Source: Sympetrum striolatum (lineage: Eukaryota > Arthropoda > Insecta > Odonata > Libellulidae). From it: DNA of 64,000 nt. The number at the start of each line of letters is the position of its first letter. Positions within the stretch are counted from its first letter, which is position 1. Below the pieces are notes generated by a model. It worked only from the letters and a program-made list of their open reading frames with translations. It was not told the DNA's origin and made no database searches. The stretch lies in the NCBI GenBank assembly GCA_947579665.1, contig OX388348.1, positions 6,882,001-6,946,000 of the forward strand. The letters are read 5' to 3'. Of the stretch, positions 1-11,816 are shown piece after piece. A program made the position numbers and the translations under genes.

Positions 1-1600
1 CTCTTCTAGGTGTTTTATCAATCCTCATATTTTATACACGACGGACTGTTTAGTAAATAAAGGTACCTCGCCATGAAATATCCAGATAAAATGGCCAAAA
101 TTTGAACTTCACTTCACTCCATGTGAAAAGTTTATCGCAGATAATTGTGCAATTGAAAATGGAAGAGGAGGAGTAAATAATTGTGATTTTCCTCTAAGAT
201 CTATTTTACGGTAAAACCATACTGACGATTTTGCCTCCCATTCCTATATAAGATTCCGGAATCGCATGTAGGTGTCCATTGTGAGAGAAAATGTTTTAAT
301 CCTCCATTTTATTCCGAATAGCACATGAGCTGAGTGGTAAAATTAGATTATTTAACCACTTTAATATTCCATTACTTTGAGAAGATTATCATTTATAGTT
401 TTATAAAACAATATGTTTCGGAAAATAATACTACTTAAGCTGTGTCTTGAGGATTGTTTATTGATGTACAGCAATGAAAATTAACTCGGTTTTATACGCC
501 TTCATGTTCTACCAAATATGTAACAAATAACGAAGTTTTGTCAATCAAGATTTTTCTATCGACAGTTTTTTAATTATTTTTTATTCTTCAAACCTGAAAC
601 AGCAGAAAACTTGATTTTTGGCCAGGCGTAAAATAATTTTTATTTCAAATAATCCCGATGTATTCGATCGAAAAAATGTGTTATAACAGATAGCATTTTC
701 CCATTATCTTTATTATCATAATTGAAATCGTGAAATGTGATTCAATTAATTGAATTTGTACCATATCATTAGGACATGCAGGCTATTTTGGGACTTAATG
801 GAATTAATAATTGTTAATTATTATTATTTATATTAATTATTGCAAATCATATACAGATATCATTTTTTTGTTTTAAATTGATATATTTAATATAAAATTA
901 GCTCCTAAAATTATAAATTGTATCTCGAGTGAGCATAATATGAATAAGGTACTGAATTAAACGTAAATAAAGGAAATTGTGAAATTATTACATTTGGAAA
1001 AAACCATGAACTGAATGTAAACGATGGCCGAATTGTAATATACGCGAAGTTATTAGTGAATGATCCTCATCACCATTGCCATGGGATCTAAGGAGGAATT
1101 CATGCTTACTTGGTAAAATGAGGAGTGAAGTACTGTTCCCTTCTTTCCGTCTTAAGCCGAAGTTACTGATGCATTATGATGAATAATGCCTTTTATTTGT
1201 TTTACATTGGTCAAATGATCACATTAGTCCTTTCAATTTTTTCAACTCATTGGGATTGGAGCCACAGTGCTGTGGATTTCCTCCGCAGCGCTCAGTGAGG
1301 AGAAGAACCATAAGGTCCTCATTCTACCTTTACGTCTCTATCCTGAGATAGCAGGAGTGGGTGGTGTGGATCAAAGCTACCTATGGCCCGGTAAATGTCT
1401 GGTTATACATAAAAAAGAAAATCATTAAAAACATTCTATTTAAGAAATGGTTGCAGATACAAGTCCCGGTCAAATAAACTAACCTAATCCAGTGATAAAT
1501 AAATACTGTTCATTGATATAATTAGTGTACATAAAATTGGGGAACTTTCTTCGTTATATCCTTCACGTTTGACGAATTCAGGTATGCATAAGGAAAAAGT
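1..1600. other. AT-rich non-coding DNA
   Basis: Long A/T runs and no ORF with recognisable protein features. Nothing resembling a transposon end or tRNA was seen. It is probably intron or intergenic DNA. Confidence 0.6.
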
Positions 1601-1830
1601 GTAAGGTAAAGCAGCGCTCGGCATGCCTCTTGTAGGACAAGGGTCTCCAGGTATTTCGACACCCTTAAGGCGCGTGCCTCCAAGGGTGATCCGTCTTTGG
1701 GTTGGGACACAAAAAATTCGGACGTAAGAAGAGAAATGGCCGATAAGGAGAGAAAGTGGCGCCGCGGGATAGAGCGGGGATTAGGGGAAACACGGGTGAA
1801 AGCCAAAGAGGAGGAAGTGTGTTTTTCGCG

Positions 1831-1898
1831 TTCACTCCTTGGGGAGGGGTGCCACTCCTAGGGGGGGCCACTCCTAGGGGGAGCCACTCCTAGTGGAA
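1831..1898. repeat. 16-bp tandem repeat, three clear units plus a degenerate one
   Basis: The unit GCCACTCCTAGGGGGG is repeated at 1851-1866, 1867-1882 and 1883-1898, with small changes in the last 4-5 bases. A degenerate relative (TCACTCCTTGGGGAGG) lies at 1832-1847. It sits at the edge of a GC-rich block (about 1600-1900) in AT-rich DNA. No coding role is seen. Confidence 0.85.
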
Positions 1899-1899
1899 G

Positions 1900-4800
1900 G
1901 TCCTGAAATAAATATGACACCGTTGACACTGAGCGCAATTCGTAAGAAATCGATAGAAGGAGCAGACGAGGAGATTTCTGATAAAAAACAAACTGGTTGA
2001 GTAATGGATGTGATGAAAGTTGCAGGAGAAAGTGAGGGATTTTGGACGGGGAAACGAAAATTGATATTTACCTCTAAATGTATCTGGAAAAGGCCAATGA
2101 ATTTCCGAAGATTTTGGAGTCTTCGAATGAAAATCGCAGTCATCTTTTGGGATTAGCTCCCAATTACCTAATTAATGAAATGGGATTTCATTAGCTTAGA
2201 CCCCGCATTTCATACTTCTGTCTCTTCTTCAATAATTGCCTCGGATTCAACTGCTTTTACTCCATCTGTGGTTCTTCATTTAAATTTATTTTGTTTATGA
2301 GAATTAAAGTTTATCATGTCTGTTTTCCATTCCAGTTCAGATGAACATAAGAGTTTGGTTATTTAAATCTTACATAAACAAAATTATCCTTATCAGAGAA
2401 GCGTAACAGTTACAGAAAGTTCATATTTTCAAAAATTCTGGCTTCTTTTCATTATATGTTTACCTTCGTTTGAATTGATGGCTTAGCAATTGATTAACTT
2501 AGCTATTTCTCCCGCAATTGATCTTTTACGAAATACTGTACACCGATAATACTTTGCCTTCATTTATAGACAAATATTTACCACTAACGTAATGTTCTAG
2601 CTAACGAAGAACTTCACCATTGGCAATTATTCCTTTCCTTATTTAAAATTTTTATTTTCCCGCAATTTCTCCGAATATTCATCATTTTCATTTCCTAAGA
2701 AATGTTTTCACTTTATAGCGATAATTGCAGTTTAATCAACACTTGCCATATCCCAGTGTATACAGCTGTAAGATTTATAGGGCCGTAGCATTGAGTAGAA
2801 AGTTTTCCTTTATTCATATGAAACTAATTACGTCTTTCACTTCTAAGTAATTTCTAAAAAAAGAAAAAAAAATACGCAAAAGCGGAAAAATCAAGGAAAA
2901 ATTGCTGTGGAAACTTGTTTTCCTGATAACTTTTTTCACTTCCCAAATTCTGTTTAGAAAGAAGAGGCCTTCAAAGAGACCTTGTTAGCCAGTCTCATAT
3001 AAAGGAATCCATTAATGAGAAATACCTTCTAGTATCGTAACCAACTCTAAAATTCAGCATTTGGAATACCTCACTACAGATGAATTATCAAGGACATATC
3101 GGCAGAATTCTTTTGGAAATGCTTGTCAAATTAATTAGTTATCGTAAAATTCATCTTACCTAAAACATAATAACTGCTTCATGTATCTACAAAATATCCG
3201 CAAAATAATTTCCGCTCTCTACACCATTTTATGACGAATTCTTTTAACGCTGATATTCATCTTTCTTACATTTTATTTAAAATCCTTGTATTCTTGTATG
3301 ATGTCACAAAGATGTCCTTTCTTGAAGTTAAAAAAAATAATAATAAAATGAACAAGCAATAAGTAACCTACTTATCTCATTTTTCGTACAGAAAATTCAT
3401 AACTTATCACCTGAGTTTTGAACTAAACTAGTAAATGGGTGCTTGCATACTGCAAGCAAAGAAAATTATTAAGGGATACTATATCCTGAGTTATGTTTCC
3501 ATATGTAATATTATGTTTCTTTTTAATTATCTCATTGTCCTTAGTATAGATAATTTTCAAATGTGAGATCGAGATTCATCAAATAATTAATAATTATTTC
3601 GAAGGCCTTTTACGTTTATATGATGCGGAAGTTTTGGAGTTGAGTCCTTAATGAATACGCATACGAGTAAAATTATAACACGGAAATACGTCAGACAAAG
3701 TAAAGTTAGAATAAAAATGCTAGAAATCGATAGACGATTCGTTACTTGTAGTACTCGGTTCAGTGCAAGACATACTGCAATTGAATCCTATGTTCACGTC
3801 TATCGCGACAAAGAGCTCCGTTTCTAATTAAATAAACAAATAGACAAAAGGCAACGTAACTATGTAAATCATTTTGAAGAACGTAGAAAAAGAACTTTAT
3901 TCTAAAGCCCGTTTGGAGAAGATGGGAAAATAATTCGTGGGAAATACAATAGAAAAGAGTAAACATAATAAGCATTCAATTGTAATCGCAGAAATTGTAA
4001 TAACAGAAATTTACTTACGAAGAATCTTCCATCGAACACATAGAACAACGTAATCCAAAGGTCGGTCGAGGAAATCAGTGTATATCATGTGTAATTTTTT
4101 TTGGTCAAGCTTCGTAACATTAGTAATATCAAATATCTCCTACAGGTTAAGGGTGGGTTTACAAGCGTGTATTTATAAATACGGTTGTCCGTGAAGCTTA
4201 CCCTAACACTGTAAAACCTAACCAATATCAAGTAGAAATTGTAAGTGGATTTAAATTGAGAAAGAGTGGAAAAGGAAAATCCTTCTCATATCTCGAGTCA
4301 AGAATACGTCGTGAGAATAATCCTTCATTTCGTTTCGACGTGTTATGGAACGCAGTTCCTGAAATTGGAGTCACTGCTCCACTTTCCTCTGCTTTTCTAA
4401 GATTGCAGATGTATCTTCCTCTTAGTTAGAATGAGTTTCCCCCAAGACTTTCCTCGGAGGATTTTAAATGCAATACTATTTAAAAAACTTTCTCGACAAT
4501 GAGTAGGAATAATATTTCTTTCACCAAGGCATCTCTAAACATCTGCCTGAGTGGCTCTCTTCACAATTAATTACGAGTAGTTGTATTTAGAAGAGGTTTG
4601 TAACCTTGGTCTACTTTTACATCGTCGTGTACCGCAATTGAAATTAAAGAAAATCGGGTGATTAATTAACACCTTGCAATAAATTTGCAAAACGTAATTT
4701 ACGTTGAAGTGCTCTTTAATACACTTAAGACTAACTTTCCTTGCATTTTTATATCAAATTAGAAAATAAAGTTCTCAATTAAAACATCATAATGTTATAG

Positions 4801-4900
4801 TTTAAACCAATTTAGCTGTTTTTTCTTTCGGATTTCTTTTGAGTATATTTTGAAATAGCAATTTGAAATATTTTTTCTCTTTGTCATTTCTATAGATTTC
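1900..4900. other. AT-rich non-coding DNA
   Basis: No supportable gene. The only notable word is an 18-base sequence at 3441-3458 (GCTTGCATACTGCAAGCA) that recurs at 63577-63594 beside a SINE-like unit, so a diverged repeat fragment may lie here. Confidence 0.55.
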
Positions 4901-4905
4901 ATGTA

Positions 4906-4982
4906 CACTCCTGGCCAAAATTAACGCAACACCGGCCGTTACAATCGCTAGGGAGGTGCTGCGTTAATTTTGGACAGGAGTG
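4906..4982. mobile_element. 77-bp palindromic MITE with TA target-site duplication
   Basis: Nearly perfect terminal inverted repeats occupy 4906-4933 and 4955-4982. They begin CACTCCTGGCCAAAATTAAC and differ at 2 of 28 positions, with only about 20 bp between them. The element is flanked by TA on both sides (4904-4905 and 4983-4984), the target used by Tc1/mariner elements. It is too short to encode a transposase, so it would depend on an autonomous element with matching ends. None with this end sequence is seen in the window. Confidence 0.85.
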
Positions 4983-4989
4983 TACATTA

Positions 4990-7778
4990 CTGTGTTTGCA
5001 CGGTTTTGTAATCCTCTTCCATGTTGTTGCTTTTTTAACATAATCTTCGCGAACTTGGGTTTAAGAACACTATTTTCCATATCTTTCTTATTTACTCTAT
5101 TATTGTAAAATGTATTAGAACGACATTTGTAAGTGGGAGTAAGATTCAATCAAATTAAACTCGTATAACTATTATCTGCCTTATCTAATCTTACTTCTCT
5201 AATTCTTAGTGCCATCATATTAGAGCAAATGGGATTATACAATTCAATTATTTGTGTTGAATAAATATAATTATTTGTTTTCTCAATCATTCGTTAGATA
5301 TCTCTACACCAAAAATTGGGTGAATGAAATGGTAAATATCTTCTTGAATGTTATAACGGTAGGCAGATGCATTCACCGAGTGGCCATGTCAATTGATCTG
5401 AATGGAGAAAAGTGTTTCGCTGTAAACTACAGCTACACCTCATCGTCGTGTGTAAGATAGTCGCCCACTCACGGATATGAAGACGCTTTCTGGCGCTTAT
5501 CGCTCAAGGAGCGCGTCGAAATCGTAACTCCGCAGGAAATGGAGGCCGTTCTCCTCGGGAGGCCTTCGGTCACTCACATTTAATTTCAGAGATGGAGCGA
5601 CAGAAAGCGAAAGATTAAGGTGAGGATGAATAGGGAGGATGGTAAGAAGATTGAGAGAGAACATTCCTCCGATAGGAACTCAGAACTTTTTTCGGTGTTG
5701 TAAATAAGTGGAAGGAAAAATAACTGCAGAAGTAGGGGGAAAAATCTCCAAAGGCAATGAGAAGAAAAATGCGGGAAATATTTTCTTCCTAATTTTTATC
5801 GATTTAAGAAGCCTTGTTTCTTCAAAAGCTGCGTTGACCAATCATTGGTATGAGAGTAAATTAGACCACGAGAAAAACCACATTTACGTAAAAAATGACT
5901 CATCACTGAGTACACCAAAAGAAAAAACTTGACACACTTCACCAGACTGAGCAGTAAAAATAATTTGAACACCAAATTCGGTTTTATGAAAGAAAAGCCA
6001 GCAAAGAACCGCTTTTAATATAATCTGATGACCGCATACCCTTGATCAAGGTAATACACTCGTGATAAATAATTTTCTTCTTCTGACATACTCTTCTATT
6101 CATGTATAATTTCAACGTGTTTAAGCAATATTAACAAACCAATGTCTAGAATTGCAGTTTTCCAAGGTTCCTGTAGCTAAATATAAATTTAACATCAAAT
6201 TCACGACTGAATGTGTACATTTTCCACTACACAGCTTTGCAGTTGGGCTTTGAATATTTATTTACGGATTCTAGGCTGGTAAAACAACAACTACGTCATC
6301 AGAATAAACCCTAATTTTAGCATTAACTGGAATGAAGATGTACTTCTTCATCTGAATCAAACTCAATGGAAAAGGTTCAACCTATAATTAGAGGTCAATG
6401 GTTAATGACTAAAAAATCCATTCGGTGAGGACATTAAAGAATCGGTGCCAATCTTATCGTCAAGTATTAGGGATTCTTAAGAGAAGACTTAAAAAGTGAG
6501 GAAGAAGGGGTTCGATCGTTTTGAACCCAAGCGAGGAAACATTCAAACGTTAGAGGGAAAAAACGAACGAGTTTGGCAGAGGACTAAAACTTTCAAACGA
6601 GGTAAAAACTTGGGGATTTTTCTCTTTTTCGGATATATCTCGACCGGCACCTCGGGAAAGAACTTTTTTAATGCGACACCTGGAAGAGAGAAGGGATTTA
6701 TCTTTTTTCCGAGAGATAGCCTCCAACAGATGAGCCACCCAGGCGACACGTAGGGCAGGAAAAAAGCACTGTTGGAATCACTGGGAATATGTTCGGAGGG
6801 GGAAGAGAGAGGAAGGTCGTAAGGGATGTGAATTTCGGTTCGGGGGTTTTAAAACGGTCTCATACTGTATGCAGATATCCCAGGGACAGTTACGCCGGAG
6901 GATAGGCCGCAAAACAGCGCCACGGGTTTCTCTGACGGTCGTAGGAAGAAGTTCGAATGGAACGGAAACAAAACAAGATTACGATCTGTGAATTACTAGT
7001 GTATTTATAAATAAGAATATTATTACGATATTCCTTTGAATGATGATGTTGGGAAAGAAAAGTTTGTATTCATTTTAGAACAAAATGCGCCTCTCTGCGA
7101 ATCATTAGAAAAATATTATATGCTGAGAAAGAAATATAAATATATATGAAATTTTCAATGCCTCTAAAGGAAAATAAAATTGTGATAATTTGTTTTACGT
7201 AATGAAAATATGAAAAATTACACACATTACATATAAAAATTTATTTAAGACTTTTAATGTCAAGTTTAATTCATCATTTTGTGGAAATAATTATTGCGTA
7301 CAACGGAGGTAAAACGAATTTAAAAGGTGCTTGAATCAAATTACATGTAATACTATCAAGGAAGGGAATAAATGGTCGAGAGACCTATCCAAGAACTCCT
7401 AACCGGTTAGAAAAGATAGAACGAGAAACAATGCAGTTAATAATAAACAAATTAAAAGTTAGAATATAAATCAGGAATATAAAGACTGACTCAAAGATTA
7501 TGAAAAAACTTGTAAAAATCGATTAATTTTTTTTGTTGTGCTTTCGGTAAAGAATTACCATCATCGAAAGCAAATGGCTCATGAGACTGCATTAGTGCCT
7601 CATTAAATAGTAGATAGTGAGGTGGAACACTTGCAATCGTCTTAATATAAATTTATTGGAGTTATTTAATGGAATCGTAAAATATCGAAAAATATGTTGT
7701 TCTTGGGTTAAGTTACAATGCTACAAAGAAAATTAAGATAACCGATACGAAAGGACTTTAGGGGAAAAGTATATCAAA
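4990..7778. other. Non-coding DNA with GC-richer blocks
   Basis: Short GC-richer blocks at about 5460-5660 and 6490-6960 interrupt AT-rich DNA; the second is purine-rich on the + strand. A small hairpin (GGGTTC/GAACCC) lies near 6510-6530. The ORFs of 74-85 codons here have no family resemblance and overlap equally long frames on the other strand. Confidence 0.5.
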
Positions 7779-7897
7779 ATAGGTACATACTCAAGGAAAA
7801 TCGGACTTCAAAAAAGTCTGACATGGCCGGGAAACGAACCCGGGTGCACGCCCTTATGTGCAAAGTCACATTAACCCTTTCCTTATAGGTACATACT
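7779..7897 (-). mobile_element. Short tRNA-derived SINE with 13-bp target-site duplications
   Basis: A 93-bp insert (7792-7884) is bounded by the direct repeat ATAGGTACATACT at 7779-7791 and 7885-7897, perfect over 13 bp. Read on the minus strand the insert has a tRNA-like T-arm with a B-box-like core (GGGTTCGTTTCC) inside a CCGGG...CCCGG stem, preceded by TGCACATAAGGGCGTGCACC. No obvious A box is present, so it may be a truncated head. A second, rearranged relative is at 11217-11330. The duplications show an endonuclease-primed insertion, as for LINE-mobilised SINEs. Confidence 0.82.
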
Positions 7898-10800
7898 TTC
7901 AGTAAGTTCTATTATTTTAGTTAATAATTAAATGAAAAATATAAAATTTCTCGGATTTTTGAAAAGGTTTTACTCACAAACAGTCAATTGTTTTGCCAGC
8001 AACATTATAAACAGATGAGTGGCAATTAGATACACAATGAACCAAAAATATACCTGGTTTACCTCCAAGTGGAACCCGAATGGAATATATTAACACTCTT
8101 AAGAAAAATCAAGGTGAACAAGAGAAAGAGTTGAAAGATACTGTTGCTGTTACTCGCAAAGATTTTGGAGTGATGTTAAAACGCTAACGGCAATATTGCG
8201 CCTCCAGCGGGAGGAGAAAGAGATGAGGGAAACAAAACATGGCGGCTAGTTGGGGAGGTTGGGGACGAAATAACGAAATAGCGTCGGCTGGCGCAATAAA
8301 AGCGCTGGGCCATGGCGAGGAAAAGTCTCCGCCAGGACTCGTAAGGACGTCTGTCTGTTGAATATTGGTTCAATGAGAAGTTGGATGTAAATCACTCCAA
8401 GGGGAAGCCCTTCCTCTCGCATCGCTGCCTTCATTTGTTATACATTTAAATCCCGCGGAGTTGTGGTTCGCGCTTTTACCGTGATGACGCCACGGGCGCC
8501 AGACGCGTTATAAATAAAGCCCGTACTAATGGAATCCAATCTGCAATCCGCGGTTCTCTGCAGAGTGCGGCTGAGAATGGGCAAAATGGCGGAAGGGGCC
8601 GATGGATCTGGAGGAGAAACTCCTTTTAAGTGTGCGCGAATCGGTGTAAGTTTCCGCGGTAAAATCACCGTGTTAGGAGTGGGGGGGTCCTTATCTCCTT
8701 CCAGAATTAACCTCTGCCGCGTTTAATCCTTCTGATGGGCCTTTTTTCTGTCTCTCCGCTCGGAATTTTCCGTGGTTGAATATCTCTATAGGAAGCATGC
8801 GAGGAACGCTTCTTGTGGTAAGAAATCCCCGTCGTTTTACGAAGATACTTCTCTCTTTATACCTTGCGTTATGGAAGAATATGAGATGGTACTTTTGTAT
8901 TCGAGTGCTATGTTTTTGTGCATGACCTCCATTATCTTCTATCTGCAGGAACATAAATATCATACTTTTTAGTTTTCTTTCTTAACCCTCCGTTTGCTGT
9001 CTGTTCGTTAACTTTTCGTTTTAATATTCACCTCGCGTTTCTGTGCGGAGTAATAAAACGAATTAAATTGCTTGATTGATTTTCTAACTTATCTCAAGCC
9101 AACATTATCGTTCTAGAGTGTGTATTCATTCTTAACGCCTGTGAATAGTTTTAGTCATTTGTGTATTCAATTGAAAAATTCCTTTTAGTAAAGTTTACTT
9201 TAAAACGATAATAATATGGGCGATTCGTTCAATGTAAAATCAAACTAGCTTCATTTACCTTTTTAAAATATTCTCTCAGTTAAGCATCTTTTCTTTGGCA
9301 GCCAAGGATTGAGACCAACATTTTTTTAATTTTTTCATTTGACAAATAAGGGTTCTCTAAGAAAAAGCATAAATTTGGTCCAAATAGATCCTGAAACACT
9401 TTCTCCATTGCAACTGTTCAAAAATCTCATGGTGACCTAATGTTTGTAATAAACTCAGCACCAGATCTTTTAAAAGACATTAAAAGAACACTTCTTTCTG
9501 CTGATGTTTTCGCCTATAATTTTAAAGTGCCTAAATTCCGCCAATTATAGCATAGATAAAAAGATGTCCTGGTTAACCATAAAGTCTTCCACACTTATTC
9601 ATCCATTATTCTCCATCTTATCCATGAATAAAAAATTGTTACGAAATAACGGAGTTCATAATCAACTTAATGAATTTTGAATTGTAAGTTTCTTGTCAAG
9701 TTTTTAGATACCTCATTTCATATTTTACGTAGTTTCCTCTTTTCAAGAGCTGCGTTTATATTTATACTAATGTGCATTTGGCCCAAATATAGTGAAAAAT
9801 TCGATGAAATTAAATTAAATTTTCTATATTTTATAAATTTACGTATTACGTTGTAGTGGATTATCTGATTAATAATGTAGCATTTATCAATCAAGATCAA
9901 TTCAAAGTACCAGAATTTTCTTAGAAATATTTCCATGGAGTATCAGCTAATACCCATTGGCGTTTGACTTATTATGAATGCAAAACTTTGATATGTGAGA
10001 ACTATTCAAGCTATCCCTCAATCAATCAATGCCGGATTACGCTACATTTGCTTGCTTTTGGCTGAATATTCATACATTGCCATGATTAAAGATTTCAATC
10101 ACTCCGAAATGTGACTTAGAGCATTCATTTCTGTTTCTGGGCTTATCCAAACTACTAATTAATCAGTGATTATGATTTAAGAATGTTTTTCAAAAACATT
10201 CCATTGATTACAATGTTTCAGGAAATTTATAATTTATGCAAAAGGTTCATCTGCAAGAAATCATAAATTTTGTCAGAATAAATTGCAGTGAACAGATGGC
10301 GCGACGGTGGAAAAATACTCAAAACAGTTGTTTTAATGTGCTGGTTCTCTGCTGTAGGAGTGCGGCAAATTTAATCCACATTTTTCAACTGATCGAACTA
10401 CAGCAATGCCTGAATTATAGTGCAGGTCCCGTGACTTCATTTTGCACAATTTCAGCTAATGTTGCGATTCCTCGTCTTTCCTTCGTCTCGAGTGAAATGA
10501 TTCACAGCAATCGCTCAGCGTTTTCCTCCAAGAATGACCCCATTTGGTCGAAAAATCTTACCCTCGGAAAAATGTATTGCAGCGAAACAGGCGAGTGATT
10601 CGGCCGATGCTCTTCTGATGCAAATTCAGCGAATGACTCACAGAGGGCATTTTAAGTCGTGGAGCGTAAGGTCGGAAATCGCGCTGACCCAGTTTCGGGA
10701 ATTTATTTTAAGTTATGGAAGTCGTAATCCGCGGCCAAAATATCGATTTCGAAAACCAAACGATTTGAATATCTGAATTTTATTAGCTCTCCGATGCGGT

Positions 10801-11216
10801 GACGCCGGTTGAGAGGAAAATTTTTAATCGAAAAGTAAGGCTGGTCGTGAGATCTTGATTTACACCTGTATTGATGACTTAATTCCGAGTTAATAATGGA
10901 AATCTGTTTTCATATTTCTTTCACCGAGAACTTAATATTTCAGATCAGAAATCATTCACGGTTTTACAATTTAAAATCACTGAGAGTCCTAGTGTGTCCT
11001 ACCTTTTCACTAGTGTGCTGAAATACTTATAAATATACGAAGCTAGTACCTCAGGTGCTCAGTATTAATTTTAATGTCGATTGAGCGGTAAAGAATCCTC
11101 ATGAAAATTTATCTCTAAAAAAGAGCGCCATATATTAACTGCAAGAACACATCTGATTGATGCTTATCTATTTACCCTCTGTGATTAAGCTCCTCAATGA
11201 CGCCCCGTGGAGATAT
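7898..11216. other. AT-rich non-coding DNA upstream of the DIP exon
   Basis: Apart from the CpG-rich block listed separately, no gene is supported. A 21-base perfect palindrome lies at 10181-10201 (GAATGTTTTT-C-AAAAACATTC). A 120-codon ORF at 10236-10598 has no recognisable domain and mixed composition, and is not called. Confidence 0.5.
8170..8770. other. CpG-rich block with a TATA-like box, no recognised gene
   Basis: This block is much richer in G+C and CpG than its surroundings. It contains TATAAATA at about 8510-8517, followed by GC-rich sequence with several ATGs (8529, 8578, 8585). ORFs here reach only 65-76 codons on either strand and resemble no family. It could be a promoter or CpG-rich first exon, or an unmethylated intronic island. 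Confidence 0.35.
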
Positions 11217-11330
11217 CAAGGAAAGGGTTAAACGTACCTTGCACATAAGGGCACGTGCACCCAGGGAAAATCCCAAGGAAAAATAGACTTGAAAAATGAC
11301 TGATAGGGCCGGGAATTTCACCTATTACGG
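11217..11330. mobile_element. Rearranged copy of the 7.8-kb SINE (two halves in opposite orientation)
   Basis: The left part (11217-11262: AAGGAAAGGGTTAA..., GCACATAAGGGC, GTGCACCC) matches the head of the 7.8-kb SINE in plus orientation. The right part (11271-11330: CAAGGAAAA, GACTTGAAAAA, GGCCGGGAA) matches the tail half in the opposite orientation. No clear target-site duplication is visible. A local direct repeat (CACCTATTAC, about 11326 and 11361) follows it. It ends about 380 bp upstream of the DIP exon. Confidence 0.65.
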
Positions 11331-11681
11331 GATCACCTAGTAGAATACCTAATAGAATACCACCTATTACTAATATTTCTGTAAAGTGAACGGAATTTCG
11401 CAAAAAATCCTACATTTTGGAAAAAGGACTGCTAAGAAGTCAACCACGATTTTCAGAAAATGGTAAACTTTTCGTCATTTAATTCACTGATGCATAAATT
11501 AATGAATATCACACCTCTGTAATGAATGAATTAATGGTAAGCAATATTTCTTAAAACATTGCTTACAATTCCTAGCACCTCCATCGCATGTATTCGCATT
11601 TCTTTTATCCACAATTTAATTTGTGTCTTTCATGGTCTTATTATGGCTGATTCAGGTTCTTAGCCTAAGGTGAATGACAAA

Positions 11682-11712
11682 TTATTTAATCCTTTTTTAC
11701 TCCTGTCCACAG
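11682..11712 (+). promoter_or_regulatory. Splice acceptor region of the DIP-like exon
   Basis: A pyrimidine-rich run (ccttttttactcctgtccac) leads into the AG at 11711-11712. Its position fixes the exon start and the phase-1 entry, because the in-frame codons upstream do not resemble the Ig family. Confidence 0.8.
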
Positions 11713-11816
11713 AGGCCCTTCTGCCAAGGTTCACGGAATCCATTCCAAATGTGACGGTCAGCGTTGGAAGGGACGCTTTACTAGCATGTGTTGTGGAAAA
11801 CCTAAGAGGATATAAG
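11713..11816 (+). CDS. Internal exon of a DIP/Dpr-type immunoglobulin cell-adhesion protein (start of Ig domain 1)
   Basis: The reading frame from 11715 encodes ALLPRFTESIPNVTVSVGRD followed by ALLACVVENLRGYK. This is the A-to-C strand segment of an insect DIP/Dpr-family Ig domain: the N-terminal P-x-F, an NVT glycosylation sequon, the V-G-R-D turn, and the B-strand cysteine in 'ACVV'. A polypyrimidine tract and CAG acceptor precede it (AG at 11711-11712), and a GTAAGA donor follows at 11817. The exon starts in phase 1 and ends in phase 0 after 'GYK'; the next exon should begin with 'VAW' or 'IAW'. DIP proteins are GPI- or membrane-anchored neuronal surface receptors with three Ig domains that bind Dpr partners in synaptic recognition. 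The signal-peptide exon and the remaining Ig exons were not seen, so the paralogue cannot be named. Lachesin or another IgLON-like protein is a less likely alternative, because the VGRDA...CVVENL pattern is closer to DIP. Confidence 0.88.

Noticed and set aside
10236..10598. 120-codon ORF
   Set aside because: No recognisable motif, signal peptide or splice context, and composition typical of the flanks.
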